The notes beneath the pieces were generated by a model. That model did not search any database. It saw only the letters and a list, made by a program, of their open reading frames with translations, and was not told the DNA's origin. The position numbers and the translations under genes are program-made. DNA of 64,000 nt from Chitinophaga sp. CB10 (GTDB lineage: Bacteria > Bacteroidota > Bacteroidia > Chitinophagales > Chitinophagaceae), in contig MLAV02000003.1 in NCBI GenBank assembly GCA_001870995.2, forward strand, positions 310,001 through 374,000, given 5' to 3'. Below are positions 40,230 to 48,484 of the stretch, piece after piece (position 1 is the first letter of the stretch; the number at the start of each line of letters is the position of its first letter).

Positions 40230-41036
40230 GCATATTTAACTATAGCATTGGTGATTGCTGCAGTTTGGCCGTACTGGGTATTCTTCGGGGTTAGCCTCAT
40301 TACGATACTGCTTTTTTTCTTCGCAAGAGAGAAAAGGATTCGCCGTGCCACCCGGGAGGCGCTGCACCGGCAACAAGCCATGATCAACCTGGAGCTGAAT
40401 GCCTTCCAGGCGCAGCTGGACCCTCACTTTATCTTCAACAGCCTCAACGCCATACACCATTATATCCTCGCTACCAGCACGGATATGGCCTCCCTTTACC
40501 TCACCCGCTTTTCCAAACTGATGCGGCTGATGATGGGGAATTTCAAAAAGGAATGGATTACGCTGCAGGAAGACCTCGATGCGCTGGAACTCTACCTGCA
40601 ACTGGAGCAGCTGCGGTTTGAACAGCAGTTTACCTACCGCCTGGCGCTGGAACCGGAGGTGGAACCCATGCACACGCTCATTCCCCCGCTGATCATACAA
40701 CCCTATGTGCAATACGCCATCTGGCACCGGTTGCTGGCGCGCCCGCAGAAGACGGGCGGACAGCTGAATATCGTCATCGGCGTCAAGAATGACCGGCTGT
40801 ACATCAAAGTGGAAGATAACGGCAACCCGACGGCCTCCCTGCTGGATGATACGGCAGAACGGCTCGCCAACGGCATCGATATTGCCTCCGAACGCCTCTA
40901 CCTCATGAGTGAGCGCTACCATATGAAAGCCAGCATTTCCGCGCAACCCATCCTCGACAGCGCCAGCCATCCCTGCGGCAACCGGCTCGTCATCAGCATG
41001 GAACATACTCCCGCCCGGCAGGAGTTAACCGGCTGA
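40227..41036 (+). CDS. LytS-like histidine kinase with degenerate ATP-site motifs
   Basis: A 269-residue protein starting with GTG (the only start after an upstream in-frame stop at 40203). One or two membrane segments (about 3-32) are followed by a linker and the phosphorylation block FQAQLDPHFIFNSLNAIHHY, which is intact. The ATP-binding part is altered: the N-box reads IQPYVQYAIWHRL where related kinases have ENA, and the G1 box reads VEDNGNPTA rather than DNGxG. Catalytic ATP binding is therefore doubtful. It is followed 99 bp later by a LytTR regulator. It may be a pseudokinase, or a phosphatase/receiver partner of another LytS-type kinase. Confidence 0.82.
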   Translation: MAYLTIALVIAAVWPYWVFFGVSLITILLFFFAREKRIRRATREALHRQQAMINLELNAFQAQLDPHFIFNSLNAIHHYILATSTDMASLYLTRFSKLMRLMMGNFKKEWITLQEDLDALELYLQLEQLRFEQQFTYRLALEPEVEPMHTLIPPLIIQPYVQYAIWHRLLARPQKTGGQLNIVIGVKNDRLYIKVEDNGNPTASLLDDTAERLANGIDIASERLYLMSERYHMKASISAQPILDSASHPCGNRLVISMEHTPARQELTG

Positions 41037-41135
41037 TTGCTTGTAAAGCAGTAAAAAAAGCGTAAATTTTCATCGTGAAACAGGAGGCTTTTCCCTCTCT
41101 TCGTATTATACCATTTATCAACTATTTCTACCTTC

Positions 41136-41882
41136 ATGCGCGCCATCATAGTGGACGACGAGAAGCACAGTCGAGACGTACTTCGTATTCTTTTGGAAAA
41201 TAATTGCCCGGATATAACGGTAATGGCTACCTGCAATAATGGCGAAGCCGCCCTGGACGCGATTGCCATGTACGATCCTCAGCTGCTGTTCCTCGATATC
41301 GAAATGCCCGGACTGGACGGATTCCAGGTATTGGAAGCCACAAAACGCGGCTCCTTTGCTGTGATCTTTACCACAGCGTACGACCACTATGCCGTCCAGG
41401 CGATACGGCACAGCGCACTGGACTATCTCCTGAAACCCATAGACGCCGCAGAACTGAAGGAGGCGGTTATTAAGGCCACCGAACGCATGGGACAGCCGGT
41501 TACCAGGAAAGTGGACCACCTGGTAGAGATGTTACAGCAGCATATCAAACAATCCGAGCGGCTGGCGCTGCCCACCGCCGAAGGCCTCCGGATGGTGGTC
41601 GCCAGTGATATCCTCTATTGCGAGTCAAACGGCGCCACTACCAACGTGTACCTGCGCTCGCAGGAAAAACCGTTTCCCGTTACCCGCACGATGAAGGAAA
41701 TGGAAGAAGTGCTGGAAGATAAAGCCTTCTTCAGGGTGCATAACAGCTTCCTCGTGAACCTCTCCTTTATGGATAAATACATCAAGGGCGATGGCGGGGA
41801 AATTATCATGTGCGACGGGCAAAGGGTGCCTGTATCCCGGCAGAAAAAGCAGGACTTCCTGTTACGGATAGAAAAAATGTAA
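41136..41882 (+). CDS. LytTR-family response regulator
   Basis: A 248-residue regulator: receiver domain (acidic pocket Asp7-Asp8, phospho-acceptor Asp54 in LLFLDIEMPGLDG, Lys in DYLLKPID) and a C-terminal LytTR DNA-binding domain (SDILYCESNGATTNVYLRSQ ... FFRVHNSFLVNLSFMDKY ... VPVSRQKKQDFL). It pairs by position with the LytS-like gene upstream. LytTR proteins bind direct repeats in promoter DNA; none was identified here. The stop is 3 bp from the convergent batE stop, with no terminator visible between them. Confidence 0.94.
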   Translation: MRAIIVDDEKHSRDVLRILLENNCPDITVMATCNNGEAALDAIAMYDPQLLFLDIEMPGLDGFQVLEATKRGSFAVIFTTAYDHYAVQAIRHSALDYLLKPIDAAELKEAVIKATERMGQPVTRKVDHLVEMLQQHIKQSERLALPTAEGLRMVVASDILYCESNGATTNVYLRSQEKPFPVTRTMKEMEEVLEDKAFFRVHNSFLVNLSFMDKYIKGDGGEIIMCDGQRVPVSRQKKQDFLLRIEKM

Positions 41883-41885
41883 TGC

Positions 41886-42653
41886 TTACAGGCGCTTGAT
41901 GGCAGCGCAGGACACCCAGCCGTTCTTGCCATCGTTGAGTTCCACCTTACAGTACTCGCTGGTGGTATCCACCAGTTTTACTTTCATGCCTTCGTGAAGT
42001 TCAAACAGCTCCTTGCTGGTATCGTCCGGCGCGGCTTTTACTTTGATGGAGCCTGCCATCACGATGCCGTTGTTGTGGTTATTGGCAATATTGTAGGTGT
42101 CAATGGCCATCAGCAGGTACACGAGGAACAGTACGCCAAACAGGTAGCTGCCCCATTGGAGATACTTGTTCCGCAGCCCGGGTATCTGGGTGTTGATGAG
42201 GAGGGATGCCATTAGGATCCAGATGAATACGACCGCGCCCACGGCCCAGCCATTGGAGGTATGCAGGTGTTGCAGCTGCAGCCACCAGCGTTGGAAGAAC
42301 ACCAGGGGCAAATCGCCCACGTACCCATTTACCTTTTGATTGGCGACACTGAGATTGTGTTTGATGGCAGCGTCTTCGGGGGATAGCTGTAAGGCTTTTT
42401 CATAGCTGTACACCGCCTGCCCTGTTTTGCCTGCCTTGTACCAGGCGTTGCCAGCATTGAGGTACAGATGGCGGGAGGTATAGCCGGCGTCTATTAGTTG
42501 CTGATAGATGGTGGCCGCTTCCGTAAACTTGCTCTGGCGATAAAGCGCGTTGGCTTCATCGAAGCGTACTTGTGGATTCACGTCGTCCGCGAGGGCTGGC
42601 GTGAAGCAGGCCATCAACAGGATGCCTGCTGCCAGGAAAATCGATTTGAACAT
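41886..42653 (-). CDS. batE: BatE-like TPR and SH3 domain protein
   Basis: A 255-residue protein, start ATG 42653 (MFKSIFLAAGILLMACFTPALA, a signal peptide). Mature: TPR repeats (FDEANALYRQSKFTEAATIYQQLI; HLYLNAGNAWYKAGKTGQAVYSYEKALQL), two membrane helices (about 138-160 and 172-190), and a C-terminal SH3-like domain (IKVKAAPDDTSKELFELHEGMKVKLVDT). This is the layout of BatE in Bacteroidota aerotolerance (Bat) clusters. It lies 33 bp after batD. BatA/B/C are not in the window. Confidence 0.82.
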   Translation of the reverse strand: MFKSIFLAAGILLMACFTPALADDVNPQVRFDEANALYRQSKFTEAATIYQQLIDAGYTSRHLYLNAGNAWYKAGKTGQAVYSYEKALQLSPEDAAIKHNLSVANQKVNGYVGDLPLVFFQRWWLQLQHLHTSNGWAVGAVVFIWILMASLLINTQIPGLRNKYLQWGSYLFGVLFLVYLLMAIDTYNIANNHNNGIVMAGSIKVKAAPDDTSKELFELHEGMKVKLVDTTSEYCKVELNDGKNGWVSCAAIKRL

Positions 42654-42686
42654 TCTGCAATAGAACATTTGCCTGGTGGTTAAAAA

Positions 42687-44600
42687 TTAATTCTTCAGTG
42701 CGTCTTCCAGGTTGGTAATGATGCTGACAGCTTTTTCGTATGTACCCTGCATCCGCCGGTTGTCCTGGCCGGGAGCATACAATGCAACTTCACAATTGTC
42801 GATCAGGTCAAACAGCTCAGCGGTGTTGCTGCCGTTGATACTGCGGGCAGCCAGCTTCTCCTGGATCAATTGTTTGCTCAGGTCTGCAAATGGAATTTTG
42901 AGCTTATGGCTTAAATAGCCCCATACGGCCCTGGAAGTTTCTTCATAGAAAGCCTTGTCCTTACCTTCTTTCAGGTAACGGGCGGCCAGTTCCAGGCGTT
43001 TGAGCGCTACTTTGTTTGCATAGCGGTGTTTCAGCACGGAAGCGTTGGTGGTGTTGTAATCCTGGCGGCGTTTGTAGAATACCGCGCCGGCATACACCAG
43101 TACCGGTATCAGCAGCAGGACGTAGAACCAGATGCTGGTGACGAACCAGGTATGTTTTTTCACCCAGGGCATGATGCCGGTTTCAATACCTACCAGCTCA
43201 TTTCTGCCCACACTGTAATCCTGTTTTTCGGATTTAACTTTTTTCCCTTGCGTGATATTGATGGGGAAGGCTGCAGATTTTATCGTTTTATACGCGTTCG
43301 CGGAAGGGTCGAAGTAGGAGAACTCCACCGGCGGAATCACGTGTTCGCCTGCTTCCGTCGGCATCAGCACAAACTCGAATGTACGGCTGCCGGAGAGCGG
43401 ATTACTGTTTTTTTCGATGTTATCGGATACTTTCGGGTCATAGGCTTCGAACCCTGAAGTAACGTCCACTTTGGGTGTATTCAGCAGGTTCACGTTACCC
43501 TGGCCGCTGATGGTTACTTTCAGCGTGAGGGCTTCGTCAGTAGAAAGTTTATTCTTGTTCACTTCGGCCGTCATGTTGAAGCGGCCAACGGCGCCGTTGA
43601 AGCTTGCCGGGCGGCCTTCTGCCGGCAGCGGTTTCACGGTAATTTTTACCGGGTTGCACTGCGTTTTATAGGGAACGTCTTCATACTCCACGTCCGGGCG
43701 GTTGAAGAAATCGTCGAAGAAGGGATCGCGGAAGGCGGGATCGTTGAAGAAGTCTTCAAACGGATCCCTTGCGCGGCGCTTGTTTTGCACCACTTTCACG
43801 AGGCGCACCTGGTTGTCCACTTCCACCGGTTCCAGCTCCAGCGTGCCAGATTGCAGCGGGAACAGCAGTGTTTTACGGATGGTAAACACTTTGAACAGCT
43901 GCCCGTTCACCATTTCTTCGGAGGCCTGGGGCGGGTTGGGAAGTTCGATATCTTTTGCGGAAAAGCCTTTGAAGGCAGGCACTTTCGTTACGCTTGAATT
44001 GGTGGGGAGGCGGGTATAGAGTTTATACGTTGCCGTTAGCTGGTCCCCTTCATAGAGGTTGGTCTTATCTACCTCTACTTTTACGAATATATTTTTGCGC
44101 AGTTTTTCGTTGATGTTCTCTCCTTTGCGCAGCACGCCGTCAACGGATTCGTCGCGGCCGCCGCGTGGCGCGTAGCCGCCGGCAGAGGGTTGTTGCGGCG
44201 CCTGTTGCTGGGAAGCGCCGGCGCCTTTACGTACCTCGATGAGTACGGGGTTGGATTTTACGACATTCCCGTTTACCCGTGCCTGGGCGCCGGGAATGGT
44301 AAAGTTACCAACACGTTTGGCTTGAATGACATAAATGAGGGCGATATATTCAGATCTGCGGCCGTTCATGATGGATTGCCCCATGCTCTGGCTGGGGCCC
44401 TGCAATACGTCAAAATCTTTGAAGTCAGGCGGGTTAAAGCTAGTCACATTTACCCCATTCTCTATCATGAACTGAATTTGAAATGGCTCGTCCAGCGCTA
44501 CAGGGTTGCTGCTCACCGTGGTAGTAAAGCGGAATTCCTGCGCAAATGCGCAGTTCACCAGCCCTACTAAAAACAATAAGGAGAAAAGACACTTTCTCAT
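42687..44600 (-). CDS. batD: BatD-like oxygen tolerance protein
   Basis: A 637-residue membrane-anchored protein, start ATG 44600 (MRKCLFSLLFLVGLVNCAFA is a signal peptide; upstream in-frame starts lie at or before the promoter). The periplasmic part has repeated Ig-like strands, beginning EFRFTTTVSSNPVALDEPFQIQF with the BatD block FNPPDFKDFDVLQGPSQSM. One transmembrane helix follows near residue 500 (WFVTSIWFYVLLLIPVLVYAGAV), and a cytoplasmic tail contains YLKEGKDKAFYEETSRAVWGYLSHKL. BatD belongs to the MoxR/Bat complex; mechanism unknown. A -7 box is at 44637-44630. Confidence 0.9.
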   Translation of the reverse strand: MRKCLFSLLFLVGLVNCAFAQEFRFTTTVSSNPVALDEPFQIQFMIENGVNVTSFNPPDFKDFDVLQGPSQSMGQSIMNGRRSEYIALIYVIQAKRVGNFTIPGAQARVNGNVVKSNPVLIEVRKGAGASQQQAPQQPSAGGYAPRGGRDESVDGVLRKGENINEKLRKNIFVKVEVDKTNLYEGDQLTATYKLYTRLPTNSSVTKVPAFKGFSAKDIELPNPPQASEEMVNGQLFKVFTIRKTLLFPLQSGTLELEPVEVDNQVRLVKVVQNKRRARDPFEDFFNDPAFRDPFFDDFFNRPDVEYEDVPYKTQCNPVKITVKPLPAEGRPASFNGAVGRFNMTAEVNKNKLSTDEALTLKVTISGQGNVNLLNTPKVDVTSGFEAYDPKVSDNIEKNSNPLSGSRTFEFVLMPTEAGEHVIPPVEFSYFDPSANAYKTIKSAAFPINITQGKKVKSEKQDYSVGRNELVGIETGIMPWVKKHTWFVTSIWFYVLLLIPVLVYAGAVFYKRRQDYNTTNASVLKHRYANKVALKRLELAARYLKEGKDKAFYEETSRAVWGYLSHKLKIPFADLSKQLIQEKLAARSINGSNTAELFDLIDNCEVALYAPGQDNRRMQGTYEKAVSIITNLEDALKN

Positions 44601-44629
44601 ACTAAATCTGACCATCATAATTGTGTCAA

Positions 44630-44637
44630 CAAATTTA
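44630..44637 (-). promoter_or_regulatory. -7 promoter element of batD-batE
   Basis: TAAATTTG on the minus strand, an exact match, 30 bp before ATG 44600. No -33 element is recognised. Confidence 0.5.
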
Positions 44638-44706
44638 ACCAAACCCGCCATGGATGCGGTAGAAGCGCCGTTAAAAGTTAGTTAAAAAATTATGTTTATA
44701 TGATTG

Positions 44707-45408
44707 TTAAATATCTCCTAAAACCGGCCGCAGTACGATGTCTTCAACGACTGTTTGTTGGGCGAGGGTATAGGCGGTCCACATCACGGTGGCTATATCT
44801 TCAGGGGGCATCATCCTGTCCGGCGGGGCCTCAAAACCGTCCCAGGAAGCGGTGAGCGTGGCGCCGGGGCTGATGCTGGTCACCCTTACGCCGAAAGGTT
44901 TCATCTCTTCGCGCAGGTTGCGGCTGAAGCCGAGCAGCGCATGTTTGGTAATACTGTAGGACCCGCCATTGGCGTAGGCTTTATGGCTGGCAACGGAGCA
45001 GAGGTTGAAAATATGCCCGTTACGGCGCTCCATCATATCCGGCAGCAAGGCCCTGGTGAGGTGGTAGGCGCTGTAGACGTTTACGGCCATCAGCTGTTCC
45101 AGCAGCCCTTCCGCTTCTTCGTAGAGGCTACCGGGGGTAAAGATGCCGGCGTTATTAACGAGGATGTCCACCTGGCCGAAGGCTGCTTTAACGGTGGCAG
45201 CAAAGCGCAGCACCTGGGCTTTATCGCCCATATCCGCCTGTTCCGCGAGTACGGTAACGGCGCTGTTCTGCGCCTGTATGGCGGCTTTCGCTGCTGCGAG
45301 CGCCGCTTCATTGCGGGCGCAGATGGCAATGTTGAATCCTTCTTTGGCTAATCGTTCAGCTACTGCCCTGCCAATGCCTTTACTGGCGCCGGTTATTACT
45401 GCATTCAT
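44707..45408 (-). CDS. Short-chain dehydrogenase/reductase
   Basis: A 233-residue classical SDR. The NAD(P)-binding motif TGASKGIG is at the N-terminus, then LVNNAGIF, the catalytic Ser in CSVASHKAYANGG and YSITK (Tyr-xxx-Lys). The C-terminal loop is SISPGATLTASW. Its short length and motifs match 3-ketoacyl reductase-like or general oxidoreductase SDRs; the substrate is unknown. It is divergent from the yjjG-like gene and lies upstream of batD in the same direction, but batD has its own promoter. Confidence 0.92.
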   Translation of the reverse strand: MNAVITGASKGIGRAVAERLAKEGFNIAICARNEAALAAAKAAIQAQNSAVTVLAEQADMGDKAQVLRFAATVKAAFGQVDILVNNAGIFTPGSLYEEAEGLLEQLMAVNVYSAYHLTRALLPDMMERRNGHIFNLCSVASHKAYANGGSYSITKHALLGFSRNLREEMKPFGVRVTSISPGATLTASWDGFEAPPDRMMPPEDIATVMWTAYTLAQQTVVEDIVLRPVLGDI

Positions 45409-45455
45409 GGTCTTGTCCTGTGTTAAAGCGGTAAAATAGTAAAAATTGTATTTCG

Positions 45456-45463
45456 TAACTTTG
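45456..45463 (+). promoter_or_regulatory. -7 promoter element directly before the yjjG-like gene
   Basis: TAACTTTG, an exact match, ends 7 bp before ATG 45471, again predicting a nearly leaderless transcript. Confidence 0.55.
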
Positions 45464-45470
45464 CGCGATC

Positions 45471-46166
45471 ATGAAATATAAACATCTTTTCTTTGACCTG
45501 GACCATACACTCTGGGACTTTGAAACAAATGAACAGGAAACACTGCTCGAACTGTACGAGCAGCATGCTTTGGAGAGTAGAGGGGTGCCGTCATTTCAGG
45601 AGTTTTCCGCATCTTATGTGGCTAACAACGAACGCCTCTGGGATCGCTTCAGAAAAGGTTTTATCACACGCAACGATCTTCGCTATAAACGTTTCAGGTT
45701 AACGCTGCTGGAATTCAAAATCGGCGATGAAAAGCTGAATGAGGCCCTGGCGGACCAGTTCCTGGAAATCCTCCCCACGAAAAAACGCCTCTTCCCCCAT
45801 ACCGTGGAAGTGCTGGATTACCTCGCAGGGAAAAATTATCCCATGCATATGATCACCAACGGTTTCGAGGCCACGCAGCTGCTGAAAATGAAGAATTCGG
45901 GGATAGATAAATATTTTACCCATATCATCACCTCCGAGCTGGCCGGCAGCCTGAAGCCCTACCGGGAAATTTTCGATTATGCGATCACGAAAGCCGCTAC
46001 TTCCGCTACCGAGAGCATTATGATCGGGGACGCCATGGAGCTGGATATCAAAGGGGCGCATGCGGTAGGAATGGACCAGATTTACTTCAACCCTGCCAAA
46101 CCGCCGGTAGACTTCACGCCTACCTATACGGTGAATACCCTGGCAGAGATCAAGGATATTCTCTAA
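45471..46166 (+). CDS. YjjG-family noncanonical pyrimidine nucleotidase (HAD superfamily)
   Basis: A 231-residue HAD hydrolase. Motif I is FFDLDHTLWDF (nucleophile Asp and general acid Asp), motif II MITNGF, the Lys of motif III SLKPYREIFDYA, and motif IV IMIGDAMELDIKGAHAVGMD. The DLDHTLWDFETN form is typical of YjjG, which dephosphorylates noncanonical pyrimidine nucleotides as a house-cleaning enzyme. It is monocistronic, with a strong terminator straight after the stop. Confidence 0.92.
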   Translation: MKYKHLFFDLDHTLWDFETNEQETLLELYEQHALESRGVPSFQEFSASYVANNERLWDRFRKGFITRNDLRYKRFRLTLLEFKIGDEKLNEALADQFLEILPTKKRLFPHTVEVLDYLAGKNYPMHMITNGFEATQLLKMKNSGIDKYFTHIITSELAGSLKPYREIFDYAITKAATSATESIMIGDAMELDIKGAHAVGMDQIYFNPAKPPVDFTPTYTVNTLAEIKDIL

Positions 46167-46168
46167 AA

Positions 46169-46200
46169 CAAAAAAGAATCGCGCAAGCGATTCTTTTTTG
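46169..46200. terminator. Bidirectional terminator between yjjG-like and small Cys-rich genes
   Basis: Perfect 14-bp stem CAAAAAAGAATCGC/GCGATTCTTTTTTG with loop GCAA. Confidence 0.93.
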
Positions 46201-46233
46201 TTTACTCCCATGGGGAGCCAATATGGTAATGGC

Positions 46234-46461
46234 TTATTTAGTCGTCTTTTTAGCCGCCTTTACCCGCATGGCTGCGGTTTTGGAAGGCTGTTTACAGCAG
46301 CTTTTAGCCGTGCCCTTGCCGTGGCAGGAGGCAGCATCCTTACAATCAGCCTTTTGTTCAGTTTTAGCTGCTTTATTGGCAGACTTTTTAGCGTTATCCT
46401 GTCCGAAGGCAGTACCTGCAACGAGCAGGGAGGCAATAGCCAGTGTAAATAACTTTTTCAT
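46234..46461 (-). CDS. Small secreted Cys/Lys-rich protein
   Basis: A 75-residue protein, start ATG 46461 (MKKLFTLAIASLLVAGTAFG is a signal peptide; the open frame continues upstream into the psd end but lacks a better start). The mature peptide is about 55 residues, very rich in Lys and Ala, with four cysteines: DCKDAASCHGKGTAKSCC. The CxxxxxCxxxxxxxCC spacing and a His suggest disulfides or metal binding, but no family is recognised. It follows psd by 7 bp, so it is probably co-transcribed with it, and precedes a terminator. Confidence 0.7.
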   Translation of the reverse strand: MKKLFTLAIASLLVAGTAFGQDNAKKSANKAAKTEQKADCKDAASCHGKGTAKSCCKQPSKTAAMRVKAAKKTTK

Positions 46462-46468
46462 AGCCTTG

Positions 46469-47119
46469 TTAGAGTTTTGCAATGACGGTTTGGCCACCTC
46501 TTACAACCTGTTCCAGCTGTACGGTTACCTCTGTACCTAAAGGTAAGTAAAGATCTACCCTTGATCCAAATTTAATGAAGCCCATTTCTTCGTTCTGGGT
46601 AACCTGCATGCCCGGTTTGAGGTAGTTGACAATACGGCGGGCCAGCGCGCCGGCAATCTGGCGGATCAGGATGTCGGCCTTGCCGTTGCCGATTACTACG
46701 GAATGCCTTTCATTTTCCGTGGAAGACTTTGGGTGCCATGCCACCAGGTATTTACCGGGGTGGTACTGGGAGAGCTTCACTTCGCCGCTGATCGGGTTTC
46801 TATTTACATGCACGTTGGCAGGGCTCATAAAGATGGATACCTGCAGGCGCTTATCTTTAAAATATTCAGGCTCGTACACTTCCTCAATCACCACTACTTT
46901 ACCATCGCAAGGGGAGATGACGAGGTTCTCACCTTCAGTATTTTTTCTTGCCGGCAGCCTGAAAAAGGATACGATGAACAGGAAAAATACTACGGAAATG
47001 GCCAGGAGGCTCCAGGTGAGCGCTGCTGAGTCGAACCAGTAAAATACTGCTCCGTTAATTACTAACAGTACCAGGAACACAAGGGAAATGGTAGCAAATC
47101 CTTCACGATGGATCTTCAT
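46469..47119 (-). CDS. psd: Phosphatidylserine decarboxylase family protein
   Basis: A 216-residue enzyme of the short bacterial PSD-A type. Two N-terminal hydrophobic segments (about 10-52) anchor it. The catalytic part includes LVISPCDGKVVVIEEV, SIFMSPANVHVNRNPISG and ERHSVVIGN, and the self-cleavage site in MGFIKFGSRVDLYLP, where Gly-Ser is cut to form the pyruvoyl group. It converts phosphatidylserine to phosphatidylethanolamine. cdsA, which makes CDP-diacylglycerol for the same pathway, is the next gene upstream. Confidence 0.94.
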   Translation of the reverse strand: MKIHREGFATISLVFLVLLVINGAVFYWFDSAALTWSLLAISVVFFLFIVSFFRLPARKNTEGENLVISPCDGKVVVIEEVYEPEYFKDKRLQVSIFMSPANVHVNRNPISGEVKLSQYHPGKYLVAWHPKSSTENERHSVVIGNGKADILIRQIAGALARRIVNYLKPGMQVTQNEEMGFIKFGSRVDLYLPLGTEVTVQLEQVVRGGQTVIAKL

Positions 47120-47206
47120 TGTTTTCTATTTGTTTGTCTGTTTATTGGTTTAATCGCAGAGCGAAGTTAGTTCAATTCAAAAAATTCAGCATACGAATTT
47201 CTGATT

Positions 47207-48088
47207 TTACAACATAAATGACTGTACGTAGATCCAGGCAAAGGGCGCTGCCAGCAGCATGGAGTCGAACCGGTCCAGGAAGCCGCCATGGCCGGGCATG
47301 ATGGCGCCGGAGTCCTTCACCCCTGCCATGCGCTTGAGTTTGGACTCGATGAGGTCGCCAATGGTGCCGAATACCGCCGCAATGCCGGCCAGTACCAGCC
47401 AGTGCTGCAGGGCCAGGTAGCTGCTGCCCCAGTAATGACCGTACACCCCTGCCGCGGCCACCGCCAGGATCATACCTCCCAGGGTGCCTTCGATCGTCTT
47501 TTTAGGGGAAATGGCCGGCGCAAAGGGCGTGCGGCCTATAAGGGACCCCACGATGTACGCCATGGTATCGTTGATCCAGATGAAGATGATGAGCAGTAAA
47601 GGGATCAGCCAGCCGGGGGCGGTGCCCACCTGGTCGGCAGTGTAGTGAATATCGATAGCGTTCAGGCGGATATGCACGAGCAGGCTGAATGGAATGGTCA
47701 CATACAGCAGGCCCATGGCGGAATAGCCGATGTTTTTGAGGGAGAAGTCCTTACTGAAGAGGATTTCCCCTAACGGCAGCACCATGAGGAAGATGATGGC
47801 CAGCCACCAGCCTATAAATCCGGCGTTTATATCCCCCAGCATAAAATTACTGCCGGTAAAGGCCAGCATAATGGCGCAACTGGCGATAGACACGCCGTAC
47901 CGGTGTAAAGCGGAGGTATTGGCAAAATCGGTATCGATCAGCCTGATCAGCTTAAAATACTCCTGCAGGGCGAAGAAGTTCACCAGGAAGAACAGGAGGA
48001 AGAACGTAAAGGGACTCCACAGGATGCCGCCCAGCATTACTGCCACAAAAACCAGTGCTGACGCAGTGCGGGTAAAAAATGTTTTCAT
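47207..48088 (-). CDS. cdsA: Phosphatidate cytidylyltransferase
   Basis: A 293-residue inner-membrane enzyme with about seven hydrophobic helices. The C-terminal CdsA signature is visible: FGTIGDLIESKLKRMAGVKDSGAIMPGHGGFLDRFDSML, split around the conserved Asp/Lys residues. Upstream is WINDTMAYIVGSLIGRTPFAPAISPKKTIEG. It makes CDP-diacylglycerol, the branch point of phospholipid synthesis. Its neighbours psd and CPBP/DUF2007 form a frequent Bacteroidota grouping. Confidence 0.95.
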   Translation of the reverse strand: MKTFFTRTASALVFVAVMLGGILWSPFTFFLLFFLVNFFALQEYFKLIRLIDTDFANTSALHRYGVSIASCAIMLAFTGSNFMLGDINAGFIGWWLAIIFLMVLPLGEILFSKDFSLKNIGYSAMGLLYVTIPFSLLVHIRLNAIDIHYTADQVGTAPGWLIPLLLIIFIWINDTMAYIVGSLIGRTPFAPAISPKKTIEGTLGGMILAVAAAGVYGHYWGSSYLALQHWLVLAGIAAVFGTIGDLIESKLKRMAGVKDSGAIMPGHGGFLDRFDSMLLAAPFAWIYVQSFML

Positions 48089-48164
48089 TATTGAAATTGC
48101 TGTTAGTTGATTTTATGGCCGCAAAAGTCTGCAAAAATTTGAGCAAATGCCAGCGGGGGAACCA

Positions 48165-48440
48165 TTATTCATGGTCCCCGGCCTTATTTTCGTCTTCTTC
48201 ATCCAGTTCATACGGATCGCCGGTGGGCAGGTTATTATGTTGGGTAACCAGCGATTTGGCTGTTTCAGCCTGGGCATCCGGTACGTACAACTCTACCTGA
48301 CCGGGAATGGTGAAGGTATAAGAGGAAGATTGTTTATTGAGAATAACCGCGTCAATCCCGTTTTCGATTAACATGCCTTTGACGATCTCCGTTTCGTAGG
48401 GGCGATCGCTTGCGAATACTTTAGTCCAGCCTTTTTCCAT
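48165..48440 (-). CDS. DUF2007 family protein
   Basis: A 91-residue small protein with the DUF2007 pattern: TKVFASDRPYETEIVKGMLIENGIDAVILNKQ, followed by VELYVPDAQAETAKSLV. The family fold resembles a small alpha/beta domain (putative signal-transducing protein in databases) of unknown function. The acidic C-terminal tail (DPYELDEEDENKAGDHE) is disordered in appearance. It is between the CPBP protease and cdsA in the same direction. Confidence 0.85.
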   Translation of the reverse strand: MEKGWTKVFASDRPYETEIVKGMLIENGIDAVILNKQSSSYTFTIPGQVELYVPDAQAETAKSLVTQHNNLPTGDPYELDEEDENKAGDHE

Positions 48441-48484
48441 GTTACAGTTATTTTGTCAGTAAGTTAAGTTACTATTTTCTGTTG

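Noticed and set aside
47020..47270. GAGTCGAACC strings (near 47026 and 47269) that resemble the 3' part of a tRNA in reverse complement.
   Set aside because: Both are inside psd and cdsA coding sequence; the second encodes the CdsA signature FDSM. No acceptor, D or anticodon stem is nearby.
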